Below are positions 9,943 to 19,953 of a stretch of 64,000 nucleotides of DNA, piece after piece; the first letter of the stretch is position 1; every line of letters begins with the position of its first letter. Made by a program: the position numbers and the translations under genes. Source of the stretch: Nitrococcus mobilis Nb-231 (GTDB lineage: Bacteria; Pseudomonadota; Gammaproteobacteria; Nitrococcales; Nitrococcaceae); assembly GCF_000153205.1 (NCBI RefSeq), contig NZ_CH672427.1:2148541-2212540 (forward strand), written 5' to 3'. Below the pieces are notes generated by a model. That model saw only the letters and a program-made list of their open reading frames with translations, did no database searches and had not been told where the DNA came from.

Positions 9943-12546
9943 ATGAAGTTCACGCTCAAAGATTATCAGGACGATGCCGTCAAGGACGTGCTCACCAACC
10001 TTCGCAAGGCTGCGAAGCGCTGGCACGAGGATGGCGACCGGCATGCTTTCTCGCTCACCGCGACCACGGGCGCTGGCAAGACCGTCATGGCCGCGGCTGT
10101 GTTTGAGGCACTGTTCCACGGCGACGACAACTTCGACTTCGAGCCCGATCCCGGCGCCGTCGTGATCTGGTTCAGCGACGACCCCGCGCTGAACTCGCAG
10201 TCGCATTTCCGCCTGCGTGAGGCGTCAGATCGGCTCACGCTATCGAACCTGGTCATCGTCCAGAATAACTTCAGCCGAGAGAAGCTCGAGGCGGGGAAAG
10301 TCTATTTCCTTAACACCCAGAAGCTGAGCAAGTCGAGCCTTCTGGTGCGCGGCCATGACTCGGACGATCCGGGCGTCGAGACCGCCAGTGGCCAGATTGT
10401 CATGCCCGACATGCGTGCGTTTACGATTTGGGACACGATACAGAACACAATCGAGGACCCGGATTTGACCCTCTACCTCGTGCTCGACGAGGCGCACCGT
10501 GGCATGAAGGCTTCGAACGGGAACGGCGGCGGCGAGAAGCCCACCATCGTCAAGCGGCTGATCAACGGGTCCGGCTCGGTGCCCGGCATCCCGATCGTTC
10601 TCGGCATCTCGGCGACGGTCGAGCGCTTCAACGCCGCGATGGCCGACATGCAGGGCCGCGCCACCCTTCCGAACGTGGTGGTCGATTCTGGCAAGGTGCA
10701 GGCCTCGGGCCTGTTGAAGGACGCGCTCATTCTGGATGTGCCCAACGACGTCGGCCAGTTTGACACCGTGCTAGTTCGGCGCGGAACCGACAAGCTGAAG
10801 GAGATCACGGCCGCTTGGGAGGAGTACGCCAAGCAGCAGGACGACGCGGACACCGTGGTGCCGCTGATGGTCCTGCAGGTGCCGAACGCGCCAGACCAAG
10901 ACGAAATCGGGCGTGCGCTCGATACGATCTACGAGCGCTGGCCCGAGCTTGGTGACGACGCCGTGGCCCACGTGTTCGGGGACCACACGACCCAGACCTT
11001 CGGCAGCCACTCGATCCCCTACATCTCGCCGGAGCGCGTGCAGGAATCGACCTGGGTGCGAGTGTTGATCGCGAAGGATGCAATCAGCACTGGCTGGGAT
11101 TGTCCGCGGGCAGAGGTGATGGTGTCGTTCCGCCCCGCCAAGGACACAACCCATATCACACAGCTTCTCGGCCGGATGGTGCGCACTCCACTCGCAAGGC
11201 GGATTCCGGGTAACGAGCGGCTGAACGCCGTGGACTGTCTGCTGCCGTTCTTCGACGCGCAGTCCGTGAAGGACGTCGCGAAGGCGCTGACGTCTGGCGG
11301 TGACGGGGGCGAGGAGCTTCCCGGTCGGCGCGTGCTGATCAATCCCGAGGAGATGAAGCCGAACCCGGCGATTCCGGAGCACGTCTGGGACAAGCTGCTC
11401 TCGCTTCCCTCGCAGTCTCTCCCGAAGCGGCGAGCCAAGCCGGTCAAACGGCTCACGTCGCTAGCTCATGAGCTCGCGGCTGATGGGCTGCTGCCCGAAG
11501 CCGGCAAGAAAGCCCATGCCGAGATGCACAAGGTGCTGAACGGCGCGAGGGAACGTTACAAGTCGGAGATCGCGAAGGCGCGAAAGACCGTGCTCACTGT
11601 CGAAGGGAAGAGCCTCAAGACGAATCTCGAGACGCGAGAGATGTCATTCGACGACTTCGTCGAGACCGCGGACTTCGCCGTAATCGACGACGCATACCGA
11701 CGGGCTGGACGAGCCATCAGCCCAGCTCTCGCGACGTCCTATAGCGAATCTCTCGCGAAGGCGGAGGGCGACGAGGATGACCTTGAAGCCGCTCTGATCG
11801 AGGCTCGCGTCACGGTCGCTGCTCTCGGGCTGGTACCGGAAGTGAAGGATTACCTGGAGGCCGAGGCCGAAAGCCTCGCGAACAAGTGGCTCACGAAATA
11901 CCGTGTTGAGATCAAGAGCCTCTCCGACGAACGCCAGGAGGTCTACCGCCAGATACGAGAGATGAGCACGCATCCTCTCGATGTCGACCTGGCTAAACCA
12001 ACATCTTGGATGCAGCCTACCACCGTCCGCGAAGCTGACGGGTCGCAGAAACCACTTCCGCGTTTCGAGCGGCACCTGCTGTGTGCAGCCGACGGTATGT
12101 TCCCCGAGGACTTCAACTCCTGGGAAGGAGATGTGGTGTCTGCTGAGCTGAAGCGTCCGGGCACGATCGCGTGGTATCGCAATCCTTCTCGTGCCAGTCA
12201 GGACTCTCTCGGCGCGACCTATGAGGAGGGTGGTGACGTTAAGATCATGCGCCCCGACTTCATCTTTTTCGCAGAGTTGCCGGACGGATCGATTGCCGCC
12301 GACATCGTAGACCCGCACGGAACCCAGTTCAGTGACTCGATCCCGAAGCTGAAAGGGCTCGCAAAGTACGCAGCGGCCTACGAAGAGATTTTCCGTCGGA
12401 TCGACGCGGTCGCGAAGGTGGGCGATGCATTTCGCATTCTCGACCTGAAGGAAGCATCCGTTCGATCGGAAATAGATGCCGCAACGTCAATCAAAGCGCT
12501 TTATGACTGTGCTTGCGTTGGCGATTATGCCTTTGACCGGAGGTAA
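9943..12546 (+). CDS. res: Type III restriction endonuclease, Res subunit
   Basis: An 867-residue superfamily 2 helicase-nuclease. Walker A is ATTGAGKT (about residues 41-48), the DEAH box is LVLDEAHRG (about 180-188), and motif III is GISATVERF. The motif V/VI region contains STGWDCPRAEVMVSFR and TQLLGRMVRTP. The C-terminus (about 765-850) ends with a PDFIFFAELPDGSIAADIVDPHG stretch in the position of the PD-(D/E)xK nuclease; the usual catalytic Lys is not obvious there. Type III Res needs Mod for recognition, and Mod is broken here, so Res is expected to be inert. The start is 3 bp after the mod stop. Its 3' end overlaps the rep fragment on the other strand by 60 bp. Confidence 0.85.
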   Translation: MKFTLKDYQDDAVKDVLTNLRKAAKRWHEDGDRHAFSLTATTGAGKTVMAAAVFEALFHGDDNFDFEPDPGAVVIWFSDDPALNSQSHFRLREASDRLTLSNLVIVQNNFSREKLEAGKVYFLNTQKLSKSSLLVRGHDSDDPGVETASGQIVMPDMRAFTIWDTIQNTIEDPDLTLYLVLDEAHRGMKASNGNGGGEKPTIVKRLINGSGSVPGIPIVLGISATVERFNAAMADMQGRATLPNVVVDSGKVQASGLLKDALILDVPNDVGQFDTVLVRRGTDKLKEITAAWEEYAKQQDDADTVVPLMVLQVPNAPDQDEIGRALDTIYERWPELGDDAVAHVFGDHTTQTFGSHSIPYISPERVQESTWVRVLIAKDAISTGWDCPRAEVMVSFRPAKDTTHITQLLGRMVRTPLARRIPGNERLNAVDCLLPFFDAQSVKDVAKALTSGGDGGEELPGRRVLINPEEMKPNPAIPEHVWDKLLSLPSQSLPKRRAKPVKRLTSLAHELAADGLLPEAGKKAHAEMHKVLNGARERYKSEIAKARKTVLTVEGKSLKTNLETREMSFDDFVETADFAVIDDAYRRAGRAISPALATSYSESLAKAEGDEDDLEAALIEARVTVAALGLVPEVKDYLEAEAESLANKWLTKYRVEIKSLSDERQEVYRQIREMSTHPLDVDLAKPTSWMQPTTVREADGSQKPLPRFERHLLCAADGMFPEDFNSWEGDVVSAELKRPGTIAWYRNPSRASQDSLGATYEEGGDVKIMRPDFIFFAELPDGSIAADIVDPHGTQFSDSIPKLKGLAKYAAAYEEIFRRIDAVAKVGDAFRILDLKEASVRSEIDAATSIKALYDCACVGDYAFDRR

Positions 12547-14340
12547 TGTTCTTGAGTGATGGGTAGTCTTTTCCGACCCCGTCGAGTGGCTATTTGTTAA
12601 TTCGTGGTTCGGCGGCTCAGCGCGCGTACAGTTATTGACAGGACTCCAAGGGCGCAACGCTCGCTGCCGCTCGCGCCGCGCAGCAGCCGGAGTTAACAGC
12701 CCCTTCCTCAACTCATAGCTGTAGGCTGCTACGTCGCCGTAGTGGAATTCCCAAGCGCCGCTCTGATTTCTTTCCTTGGATGGCCCCTCGATCCTAAAGG
12801 GTCCACTTGGATCCTCTAAAGTAAAGGGTTCCCCGCCGTCGCCGGGTGCCCCTTTTAAGCTATAGGGGTCTGGCTTGTCCTTTAGATGCCCGCCTTCCCC
12901 CCTATAGTGGATTCGAAGCTCCCAGACCCGTTTTCGGGTGCGAACGACTTGCGCGCCGCAGGCGAGCCCGATGATCCTATAGCCCACTGGTTCGCTATAG
13001 CGGTTTGGCTGATCGCCCCATTCCTTGTGCAGCTTGACCGGCTGTACCGCTCGCTTGGCCGTGGGCCCGTTCATTACCTCCACGAATGCAGCCCAATCGC
13101 CGCTATCGGCTGCCTGGCGGGCCGTTTCCAGCAGCGCTAGGTCGGGGTTTTCGTCAATGCCCTTTAGTTCGGCAAGTCGGCGCAGCTGTCGCCAGACGGT
13201 TACCGGGGGCCCGCCGATCTGCTGGAATTGGCGAATGCCCCAAAGCGAGGCCCATGCAGTCACCCGCTGAGACGATACCTTGGCATCGTGGCCGTGGAGG
13301 TCGGAGTCGATGCCGTGGCCATCGACGCTCTTGGCAACATATTTCGCAATGTAACCGGTCGCCGTACCCTTGCTGTAGTCAATCACCCGTATGTCAAAGC
13401 GTCGTTTCTCGGCTCCCGGCTGGTCGCCGTCTTCGGCCAAGCAATGCTCCCGAAAGATTGCTCGCACGGCTTCCACATGCTGGGGCGCCATGAATAGGAG
13501 CGTGTGCCAATGCGGCGTCCCGGCGTGATGCGGCTCGGCCACCCGAAAGCCATAAACCTCAATGCCCGAGCGCTTGAGCTTCGCACGGATACGACACCAC
13601 AGGCGATTCAAGTAATCCTGCGCAGCCTTTGGCGTGAGATCGGGATCGTGGCGCTTGTTGCGCTCGCATGACTCGCTATGGCGCGGGTGGTACTTGCTCG
13701 GACAAGTGAGGGTATAGAACTCGGGCGCGTGGCCTAGCATGAAAGCGAGCTTTTGAAAGCCCGCCATCCGGGCCATCAGCTCATTGCGCCGGTTCTTTAG
13801 GCTGGCAGTGGAGAGTGCCACCAGCTCAGCCAGCGTGTATTTTTGGCCCAGGTCATTGATAAGCTCCGCCACTTGGAAGAGCTGCGCGTTTCGGGTGCGC
13901 TTTTGCTGATAGCGTTTGAAACTTTCGTCGCTGATGTATATGCCGGCGCGCTTATGGACCAGGCCCCACTGAATCGCCAAGCCTTCTAGCGCCTGAGCAT
14001 GGACTTGACGCAGCTTTCGCCGCCACCATTGTTCGTCGCAGAGGCGCTTTACCGCACCTTCTAACCCGTGCTTTTCCGGGTCCGGTGGCGCGAGGCCGTA
14101 ACGCTGCGCCGTATCCGCGAGCGCTTGGTAAGCGGTTCGCAAATCCACCAGCTGACCAACCACCTCCCGAGCCCGCTTTTCCCGGCGCTTGGCCCATTCG
14201 ATCAACTCATCATCGCTTACATTGAGTGAGAACGGGATGGAATCGACCTGCTCCTCCAGTTCCAAAAGACATAGGTTGGCGGCCACCTTTCCTCGTTGCT
14301 CATGGATCGCGACGTATTCCTTGGCTGCGGCCTTGGCAAG
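12487..14340 (-). pseudogene. rep: Rolling-circle replication protein (phage GPA-like), 3' part
   Basis: HUH-endonuclease replication protein of the phage gene-A type: HWH in GTPHWHTLLFM is the HUH metal motif (about residue 260 of the reading from GTG 14286). GYIAKYVAKS about 50 residues later has the paired catalytic tyrosines. Clear coding similarity continues upstream of the GTG (AKAAAKEYVAIHEQRGK) until a stop near 14342, beside the IS1634-type insertion, so the gene has lost its 5' end. The matching N-terminus lies on the other side of the element (16429-16587). The last 20 codons run antisense into res, which suggests that the restriction cassette joined exactly at the rep 3' end. A second, more decayed copy is at 20010-20667. 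Confidence 0.75.
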
Positions 14341-14344
14341 CTTG

Positions 14345-16357
14345 CTAGCCCAAGTTTAACGTCCCCAAAAATAACTTCGCGATACTCAGAGAGTTAAGAT
14401 CGGCCGCGGCGGCGAGTGGCACTACATTACGTTCATTTTATAAATCAGCGGGCTCACACGATTGTTTTCTGCACGCCGCCCGGGGCGGGATCGGCCCCGA
14501 GGGCCTGATAGATTCGCGCCTGATCGGGCTCGGCGCGGGTGGCCTTGCGCACGTGCAGGGTGCGGCCATCGCCGCGGTTGAACGTGGCGGTGACCCGGCA
14601 CTGGCCGGCGAGGGTATCGCGTAGCGTGCTCCAACGCTCGCAGATGCCGTGGGCGGCGAGGCAGTGGCGGATGAGCTGGACGAACTGATAGGCGAGCACG
14701 GTGATGAACAGGTGCCCCTCGGCGCGCTCTTCCTTGTGATGGAAGATCGGGCGCAGGCCGAGCTCCGATTTCAGGCTTCGGAAGACCGCCTCAAGGTCGG
14801 TGAGCATGATGTAGGTGCGCCACATTGTCTTCTCGTCCCAGCCGGTCTCGTTGCTGCGCAGGCAATAGACGCCCGGCTCGGTGACCAGAGAGCCTTTCAC
14901 GGGCAGGCGCTGCCAGTGGATCGCACGGGCGCGCTCGCCGCTGTCACCGGCGATCACTTCAATGTGGTAGTGCTGGCCGAGGCCGCGGCTTTTCTCCTTG
15001 AGCCGCCCGATGCGCTCCCAGAGCTTGTCGATGCGCTTGGTGGTGCCCCGCCGGCTGAGTCCGGTCGCAAGCTTGTCGAGCCCAGCCTCGAAGCGGTCCA
15101 TCAGGCGTCCGGCGATCGCTTGCTCCTTGCGCACGCGGCCCTCGGAGCGACAATACAGGCGCACCCCCTGGCCATCGGCCGAGGGCACTTTGAGTAGCTC
15201 CACGGCCTGCCCGCCGGCGTTGTCGAGGGTGATGGCCTCTTTAAAATCGACCGCGCGGCGGCGCTCGCGGCTGACCACCAGATAGCGGTAGCCCTGCTCG
15301 GCCAGCCAGGCGAGGTTGGCCTCGGTGGCCACCCCGCGGTCCATGACCACAAGCGCGCCGGCGGGCGCCGCGAGGCCGGTGAGCATCCCCTGGAGGGTCT
15401 GCGCCTCGGCCGCATTGCCAGCGAAGACCCGCGAGCGGCGCACAAAGCCGCAGCATCGAGCACCAGCGCCAGGGTGAGCAGCGGGCAGTCGCTGCGCCGC
15501 TCCTTGGAGTGGCCGTGGCGCGCGGCCGGATTGACCGGTGCCTCGCCCTCGAAGTAAGTGTTGGTCAGATCGTAGAGCGTGATTGTCGGGGCGAGCGCGA
15601 ACAGATCGCTCACCCGGGCGAACAGATGCCCTTCGAGGACCGCGCGGTGGCGCAGCAGGATATCGGAGGTACGGTAGAGCTGCATCGGGCTCATCGCCTC
15701 GAAGTCCACCTCCAGCAGCTCGCCGAGGCCGCTGCGCCGGGCGAGCCACTGATACGTCGCCCGCTCCGAGCCCGGGGCGGCCATGCGGGCAACGATCAGC
15801 CCCAGCGCCGCCGCACGTTGCGGGCCGGTCAGCCCCAGCGCTTGGAGCTGCTCCTCCAAGCCCGCCTGGCGCAGCGCCCACAGGGCGAGCTGCTCGACGC
15901 CCACCGAGCGCGGGCGCACCAGTGAGAGCGAGTCCACGTCCACCGACTGCACGTCACCCCCACCGCCGGGTACACCGCCAGCATCGGCCGGTGCCGGCGT
16001 ACCGCCCTGCTCGGCGAGCAGCCGCGCCGCAATACGCTCGGCCTGGCGCTCGACGGCGAGCGGGAGGCCCTTCCCCTCCTCGTCGAACAGCGCCGCCTGG
16101 CCGCTGAGCCGTTGCTCGATGCGCGCACACAACGCCGACCAGTGTGCCTGCGCCACTGGGAAGTGCCGCCCCAGGTTCAACAGGGTGCGCTGGCGGACCT
16201 TACCGGCGCGCCGCTCGGAGCGCACCAGACGATACGTGACATACGACTCGCCGGTGGCCGTGCTGCGGGTCTGGGTGCGGCGGATGAACATGCCCGCGAG
16301 GCTAGCGTGGGCGGGCGCTCCGCACAAGGGATAACAACAAATATTATGGCACTACAT
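14345..16357 (-). mobile_element. IS1634-type insertion sequence, approximate limits
   Basis: A frameshifted transposase gene lies between the two halves of rep. The right limit is placed at TGGCACTACA (to about 16356), which read leftward begins TGTAGTGCCA. The left limit is uncertain: the same TGGCACTACAT occurs at 14417-14427 but in direct, not inverted, orientation, and AATAACTTC also repeats on both sides. IS1634-family elements can make long and variable target duplications, which might explain direct repeats. Confidence 0.55.
14454..16291 (-). pseudogene. IS1634-family transposase, frameshifted
   Basis: The N-terminal half (from MFIRRTQTRSTATGES at 16291) and C-terminal half are in different frames and meet near 15453. 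The catalytic region is split: TLYDLTNTYFEGE (first Asp) lies in the first frame, ALVVMDRGVATEANL (second Asp) and the segment with EAVFRSLKSELGLRPI (Glu) in the second. One missing base in the codon after the LVLDA stretch is enough to explain the shift, since either side is clean. The element could still be mobilised in trans by a related transposase. Confidence 0.75.
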
Positions 16358-16428
16358 CCAGCGCGCCACCCTCGCCACTATACGAATCAATAACTTCTCT
16401 TCGCATACACGCCCAAATCAGCCCGAAA

Positions 16429-16587
16429 TCAGGCAGAGAGCGTTAAAGATGGGCTAGGAACACGGCGGAAGATTCGCTCGCGAAACCGCCGGTCCTCTCC
16501 GTCGCCGATGCCCCATGTCAACTGCTCGGCTGCAACGAAGCGCCTCGGACCTGCAGGGGCTGAAGCGGAAACGGCTTGCTCCATCAT
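16429..16587 (-). pseudogene. rep: Rolling-circle replication protein, N-terminal fragment
   Basis: About 52 codons starting MMEQAVSASAPAGPRRF and including AEQLTWGIGDGEDRRFRERIF. The start is well supported: GGAGGT lies 6 nt upstream and the ATG overlaps the alpA stop codon (GCATGATG). The frame ends at TGA shortly before the IS1634-type element, and the rest of rep resumes beyond it (12487-14340). I infer that the fragment is the 5' end of the same gene from its operon position, the matching strand, and the fact that the downstream part lacks a start. Confidence 0.55.
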
Positions 16588-16808
16588 GCACCCACCTCCG
16601 CTTCGCTGGTGGTGCGCTGTCGGGGCGCGGCGTTTATCCACACAAGAAGGTCCGAGAGCGGATACCGCACGGCGCGCCCCCACTTTACGAACGGTGGGGG
16701 CGGATCGCCGTGAGGCCGCCCGCTGACGCGCCAGGCGCGCAGGGTGTTTTTCGAAAGCCCCAGAAGCTCGGCTGCTTCCACCTCCGTCAGAAAATGATCA
16801 GGTGACAT
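16584..16808 (-). CDS. alpA: AlpA-type helix-turn-helix regulator
   Basis: A 74-residue DNA-binding protein starting MSPDHFLTEVEAAELLG. Its winged helix-turn-helix LTEVEAAELLGLSKNTLRAWR and the trailing FVKWGRAVRYPLSDLLVWI are characteristic of the AlpA/excisionase (HTH_17-like) family. In integrative elements such proteins direct excision or activate integrase genes. GAGGAG precedes the chosen ATG by about 11 nt; starts at 16826 or 16841 are possible. Its stop overlaps the rep start, so alpA-rep form one operon. Two direct 12-bp repeats lie about 70-100 bp upstream. Confidence 0.75.
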   Translation of the reverse strand: MSPDHFLTEVEAAELLGLSKNTLRAWRVSGRPHGDPPPPFVKWGRAVRYPLSDLLVWINAAPRQRTTSEAEVGA

Positions 16809-16876
16809 ATATCCGTGTCTCCTCATGGATTCCGATACCACGAGGACTATTAAGGCGCTGAAAAAACGAGAAAAAA

Positions 16877-16912
16877 AGGGGAGAGGTTATGGCAAAAAAC
16901 AGGGGAGAGGTT
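16877..16912. repeat. Two direct 12-bp repeats upstream of alpA
   Basis: AGGGGAGAGGTT occurs at 16877-16888 and again at 16901-16912, spaced 24 bp start to start (a little over two helical turns), in an A-rich stretch. The position just upstream of alpA-rep suggests operator sites or iterons. Two copies alone do not prove either. Confidence 0.4.
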
Positions 16913-16974
16913 TTCAACCCAGGCGTTTCGCGAGGGATGTCACCTGCAGAAACAACGACTTATAGCCTAAAAAC

Positions 16975-18973
16975 GTAACTTCTCATTAACCCCTGGCACA
17001 GAAGTGTCAAAAAGGGGTTCCGGGGGCTGGACATACTTCGCCGATCGTGCGTGACTGCGAAGCATGAGCACGAGCGGTTCTCGCAAGCCTCCTCAGATCA
17101 GCGACTTTCCGCCTCAGGAGGTCACCCCGGCGGTCCTGCTGCTGCTGGAGATCTGCTATCAGCTGCATGAGGAGAGCCAGGCGCTGCGCGATGAGATCGC
17201 GCGCTTGAAAGGCGGCAACCCGAAGCCGCCGATTAAGCCCTCGAAGCTGGAGAGCGCGGAACAAGATGCCGAGAGGCACAAGGACAAACGCCGAGGTAAG
17301 CACAAACGCAGCAAGACCCAGCGCCTCGAGATCCACGATGAGATCGTGCTCGCGCCCGTGCCGGCGCCGCCTGCGGGCAGCCGGTTCAAGGGCTACGATG
17401 AGTTCACCGTCCAGGATCTGCACATCGGCGCGCACAACACCCGCTATCGGCTCGAACGCTGGGTGACGCCACAGGGCGAGATGCTGCGTGGGCAACTGCC
17501 GGCGGCGCTTGGCAGCGGGCATTTCGGGCCGACACTGCGCGCGTTCATCCTCTATCAGTACCACCACGCCCACGTCACCCAGCCGCTGCTGCGCGAGCAG
17601 CTCGGCGAATGGGGCATCGAGATTTCCGCCGGCTAGCTCAATTGGCTCATCACCGAGCCGCACGCGGCCTTTCACACCGAGAAGGAGGCGCTGCTGCGCG
17701 TCGCCCTGCAATGCAGCAAGTTCGTCCATGTCGACGACACCGGCGCCCGTCACCAGGGTCGCAACAGCTTCTGCACCCACATCGGCAATGAGCTGTTCGC
17801 CTTCTTCGCGAGCACGGCCTCCAAGAGCCGTATCAACTTCCTCGAGCTGCTGCGTGCCGGCGACGAACGTTACCTTATCAACGATAAGGCGCATGCTTAC
17901 ATGCGTGACCAAGGGCTGCCACAAGCCCCGTTGGCGAGGCTCGCGGCGCTCGAGCCGAGTGCGATCGAGGATTACGCCGCGTGGCAGGCCACGCTCAAGC
18001 GCCTTGGGATCAGCAACGAACGCCATGTGCGCATCGTCACCGAGGGCGCGCTGCTCGGCACGGTGATCGCCACCGGGATCAACCCCGAGCGGGTCATCGT
18101 CAGCGACGACGCCGGACAGTTCAATGTCCTGACTCACGCGCTGTGCTGGATCCATGTTGAGCGCGGCATCCAGAAACTGCTCGGCTTCAACGCCGATCAG
18201 CGCGCCGCACTCGCCTGGGCACGTAGCGAGCCCTGGACGATCTATCAGGCGCTCAAAGCCTATAAGGCCGAGTCGAACGCCGCGGCACGTGGTGCGATCG
18301 AGGCCCGGTTCGAGGCGCTGTGCACCACCAAGACCTGCTTCGAGAGTCTTAACCGCGCGCTCGAGCGCTTGCATAACAGTGGTGCCGAGTTGCTGCGCGC
18401 CCTCGATAGCCCCGAGCTCGCGCTGCACAACAATCTCGCCGAGCGCGACATCCGCGAGTACGTCAAAAGGCGTAAGATCAGCGGCTCGACCCGCAGCGCC
18501 GCCGGCCGGCGCTGCCGCGATACCCTCGCCAGTCTCAAAAAGACCTGCCGCAAGCATGGCCTCTCGTTCTGGGCCTATCTGCTCGACCGGCTCGCCGGCG
18601 CCAGCACAATCCCGTGGCTGCCGAGCGCGATCTTCGGCGCACACAGCGAGCCTGCTGCGATCAACTACGCACATCCCTCGGCCGGCCCCTGAAGCCGTGC
18701 GCTTGCCCAGCCGCGTTACGGTTATCGGTCCGCGCGCCTAGAGACCTTCGTCGAGCGGCCGCGCTTGCGCGGCGCCGTCGACCAAGCCGCGAACTGGCAT
18801 CGAGTCGGTGGGACCCCAGGATCAGGGCAAGCTCGACGTCCATCAAATGCCGAGACTAAACACCTAAGAAAGCCGTCTGGGTCTATCCCCTACGGCGCGA
18901 GCTCCGGTGTATCATGTGCGCAATGGAGCTCAGTACCTAAGCGTCGGTACGCCCGGGGTTAATGAGAAGTTAC
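16975..18973 (+). mobile_element. IS66-family insertion sequence (1,999 bp)
   Basis: Perfect 19-bp inverted repeats, GTAACTTCTCATTAACCCC at 16975-16993 and its reverse complement at 18955-18973, enclose one transposase gene. The 8 bp on either side do not match, so no target duplication is seen; the element has probably been involved in a later deletion or recombination. Only the tnpC-type gene is present, without tnpA/tnpB. Confidence 0.8.
17064..18692 (+). pseudogene. IS66-family transposase with in-frame amber codon
   Basis: About 542 codons in one frame, interrupted only by TAG at 17634-17636, where a CAG (Gln) in an SAGQLNWLI-like context would fit. Domains: N-terminal helical segment, KPSKLESAEQDAERHKD linker, then the DDE domain with HVDDTGARHQGRNSFCTH (Asp), VSDDAGQFNV (Asp) and LHNNLAERDIREYVKRRKISG (Glu region). 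Apart from the nonsense codon it is complete. Confidence 0.85.
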
Positions 18974-19109
18974 CGGCACCTAAGCTAAGGCGTTGAACAC
19001 TAAGCATGATCGGCGGCAGATGAGGGAGAGAGGTGACTGACGATAAGGACGCTGCCGAGCACCCACACAAGAGTGAATGCGTGACTATTAGTGCGATATA
19101 GGAGTTCAT
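18693..19109. other. IS66 right end and adjoining non-coding sequence
   Basis: Up to 18973 this is the 3' non-coding part of the IS66-type element. The 135 bp that follow hold no supported gene except the leader of the next ORF, whose AGGAG is at about 19100. Confidence 0.5.
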
Positions 19110-19499
19110 GTGGAAGAAAAAGAAAAAATCGAATCAAGGAGAGTGCAGCTTAAAGTTCTTCAAAGTAGAATCGCATTGCACGGTGCCCGCATGTGGCAAC
19201 TTCCTCTTACATACTGGGGCGCTATCGCAATTGCTCTTACTGCAGCATCTAAAAATGGCGGAAAACTACCATTGACAATTGTTTTTTCTGTCATGGCTGT
19301 TATTGGGGTGATACTTGTTTGGGCTCTAAGAGGCGCTGAAAAAGGATATACAAGAGCTGCTATAAACATGAATGAGACGGAGGGATACCTCGAAATACCT
19401 CGGTACACGAGAATAAAATCATCATATAGGTACCCCTATTACATATTAATAGTATTTGGGGTGATTTCCTGTGTTATTGCGGCTTGGCATTTCCGTTAA
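19110..19499 (+). CDS. Small membrane protein, unknown (island cargo)
   Basis: A 129-residue protein from a GTG with AGGAG 5 nt upstream. A charged N-terminal helix (MEEKEKIESRRVQLKVLQSR) is followed by three predicted membrane segments (about residues 33-48, 54-72 and 109-126) with a soluble loop between the second and third. No family is recognised. Base composition is clearly more AT-rich than the neighbours and codon use differs, which fits recent transfer. It is the only intact non-transposon gene between the IS66-type element and the right attachment repeat. Confidence 0.55.
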   Translation: MEEKEKIESRRVQLKVLQSRIALHGARMWQLPLTYWGAIAIALTAASKNGGKLPLTIVFSVMAVIGVILVWALRGAEKGYTRAAINMNETEGYLEIPRYTRIKSSYRYPYYILIVFGVISCVIAAWHFR

Positions 19500-19953
19500 G
19501 GTTAGTAATAACCGCCGGATCCCGCGTGTTTTAGTAGATGTCAGAAAACACCTCCTGGAGATGCCCGATAAGAGCGTGAGCCTACCCACTAGCGCGCCGG
19601 TATTTGCTTGTGGCCATCGATCGGCGATCCCCTGGGTTTGCCTCGCGCTCAAGGTGGACGAATCCAGCCCCTCGGCCAGTGGTCGTTTCGTATCCACCGA
19701 CTGCTCCCTGACAACGACAAGGTCTTTCCAACTGATTGCAGGACTAACCCACCACATCAGCGGTGAGCATCGCTTCGACTCACACCAGAATCTAGAGGCG
19801 ATCCCAAGCTTATTGCTACTTGTCTAAAAATCACACCCCGCAGGAGATGCTTGAGGACCAAGCATTCACCCAAGCCCTTAGGGATAGACAGCACAAACAC
19901 CCTAAGCTGGGGTCACGTCAGGTGAGGTGGACCAGTGTGGCGCAATATAAAGA
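19500..19953. other. Right end of the island, no gene supported
   Basis: Several short frames run through this stretch but none has a convincing start or recognisable product. One of them (about 19820-19935, containing QEMLEDQAFTQALRDRQ) may be a gene remnant. An integrase gene would be expected near one end of such an island, and none is present. Confidence 0.4.

Noticed and set aside
17007-18674. 555-aa minus-strand open frame
   Set aside because: It is the antisense of the IS66 transposase gene; long shadow frames are common in GC-rich sequence and this one has no recognisable domain.
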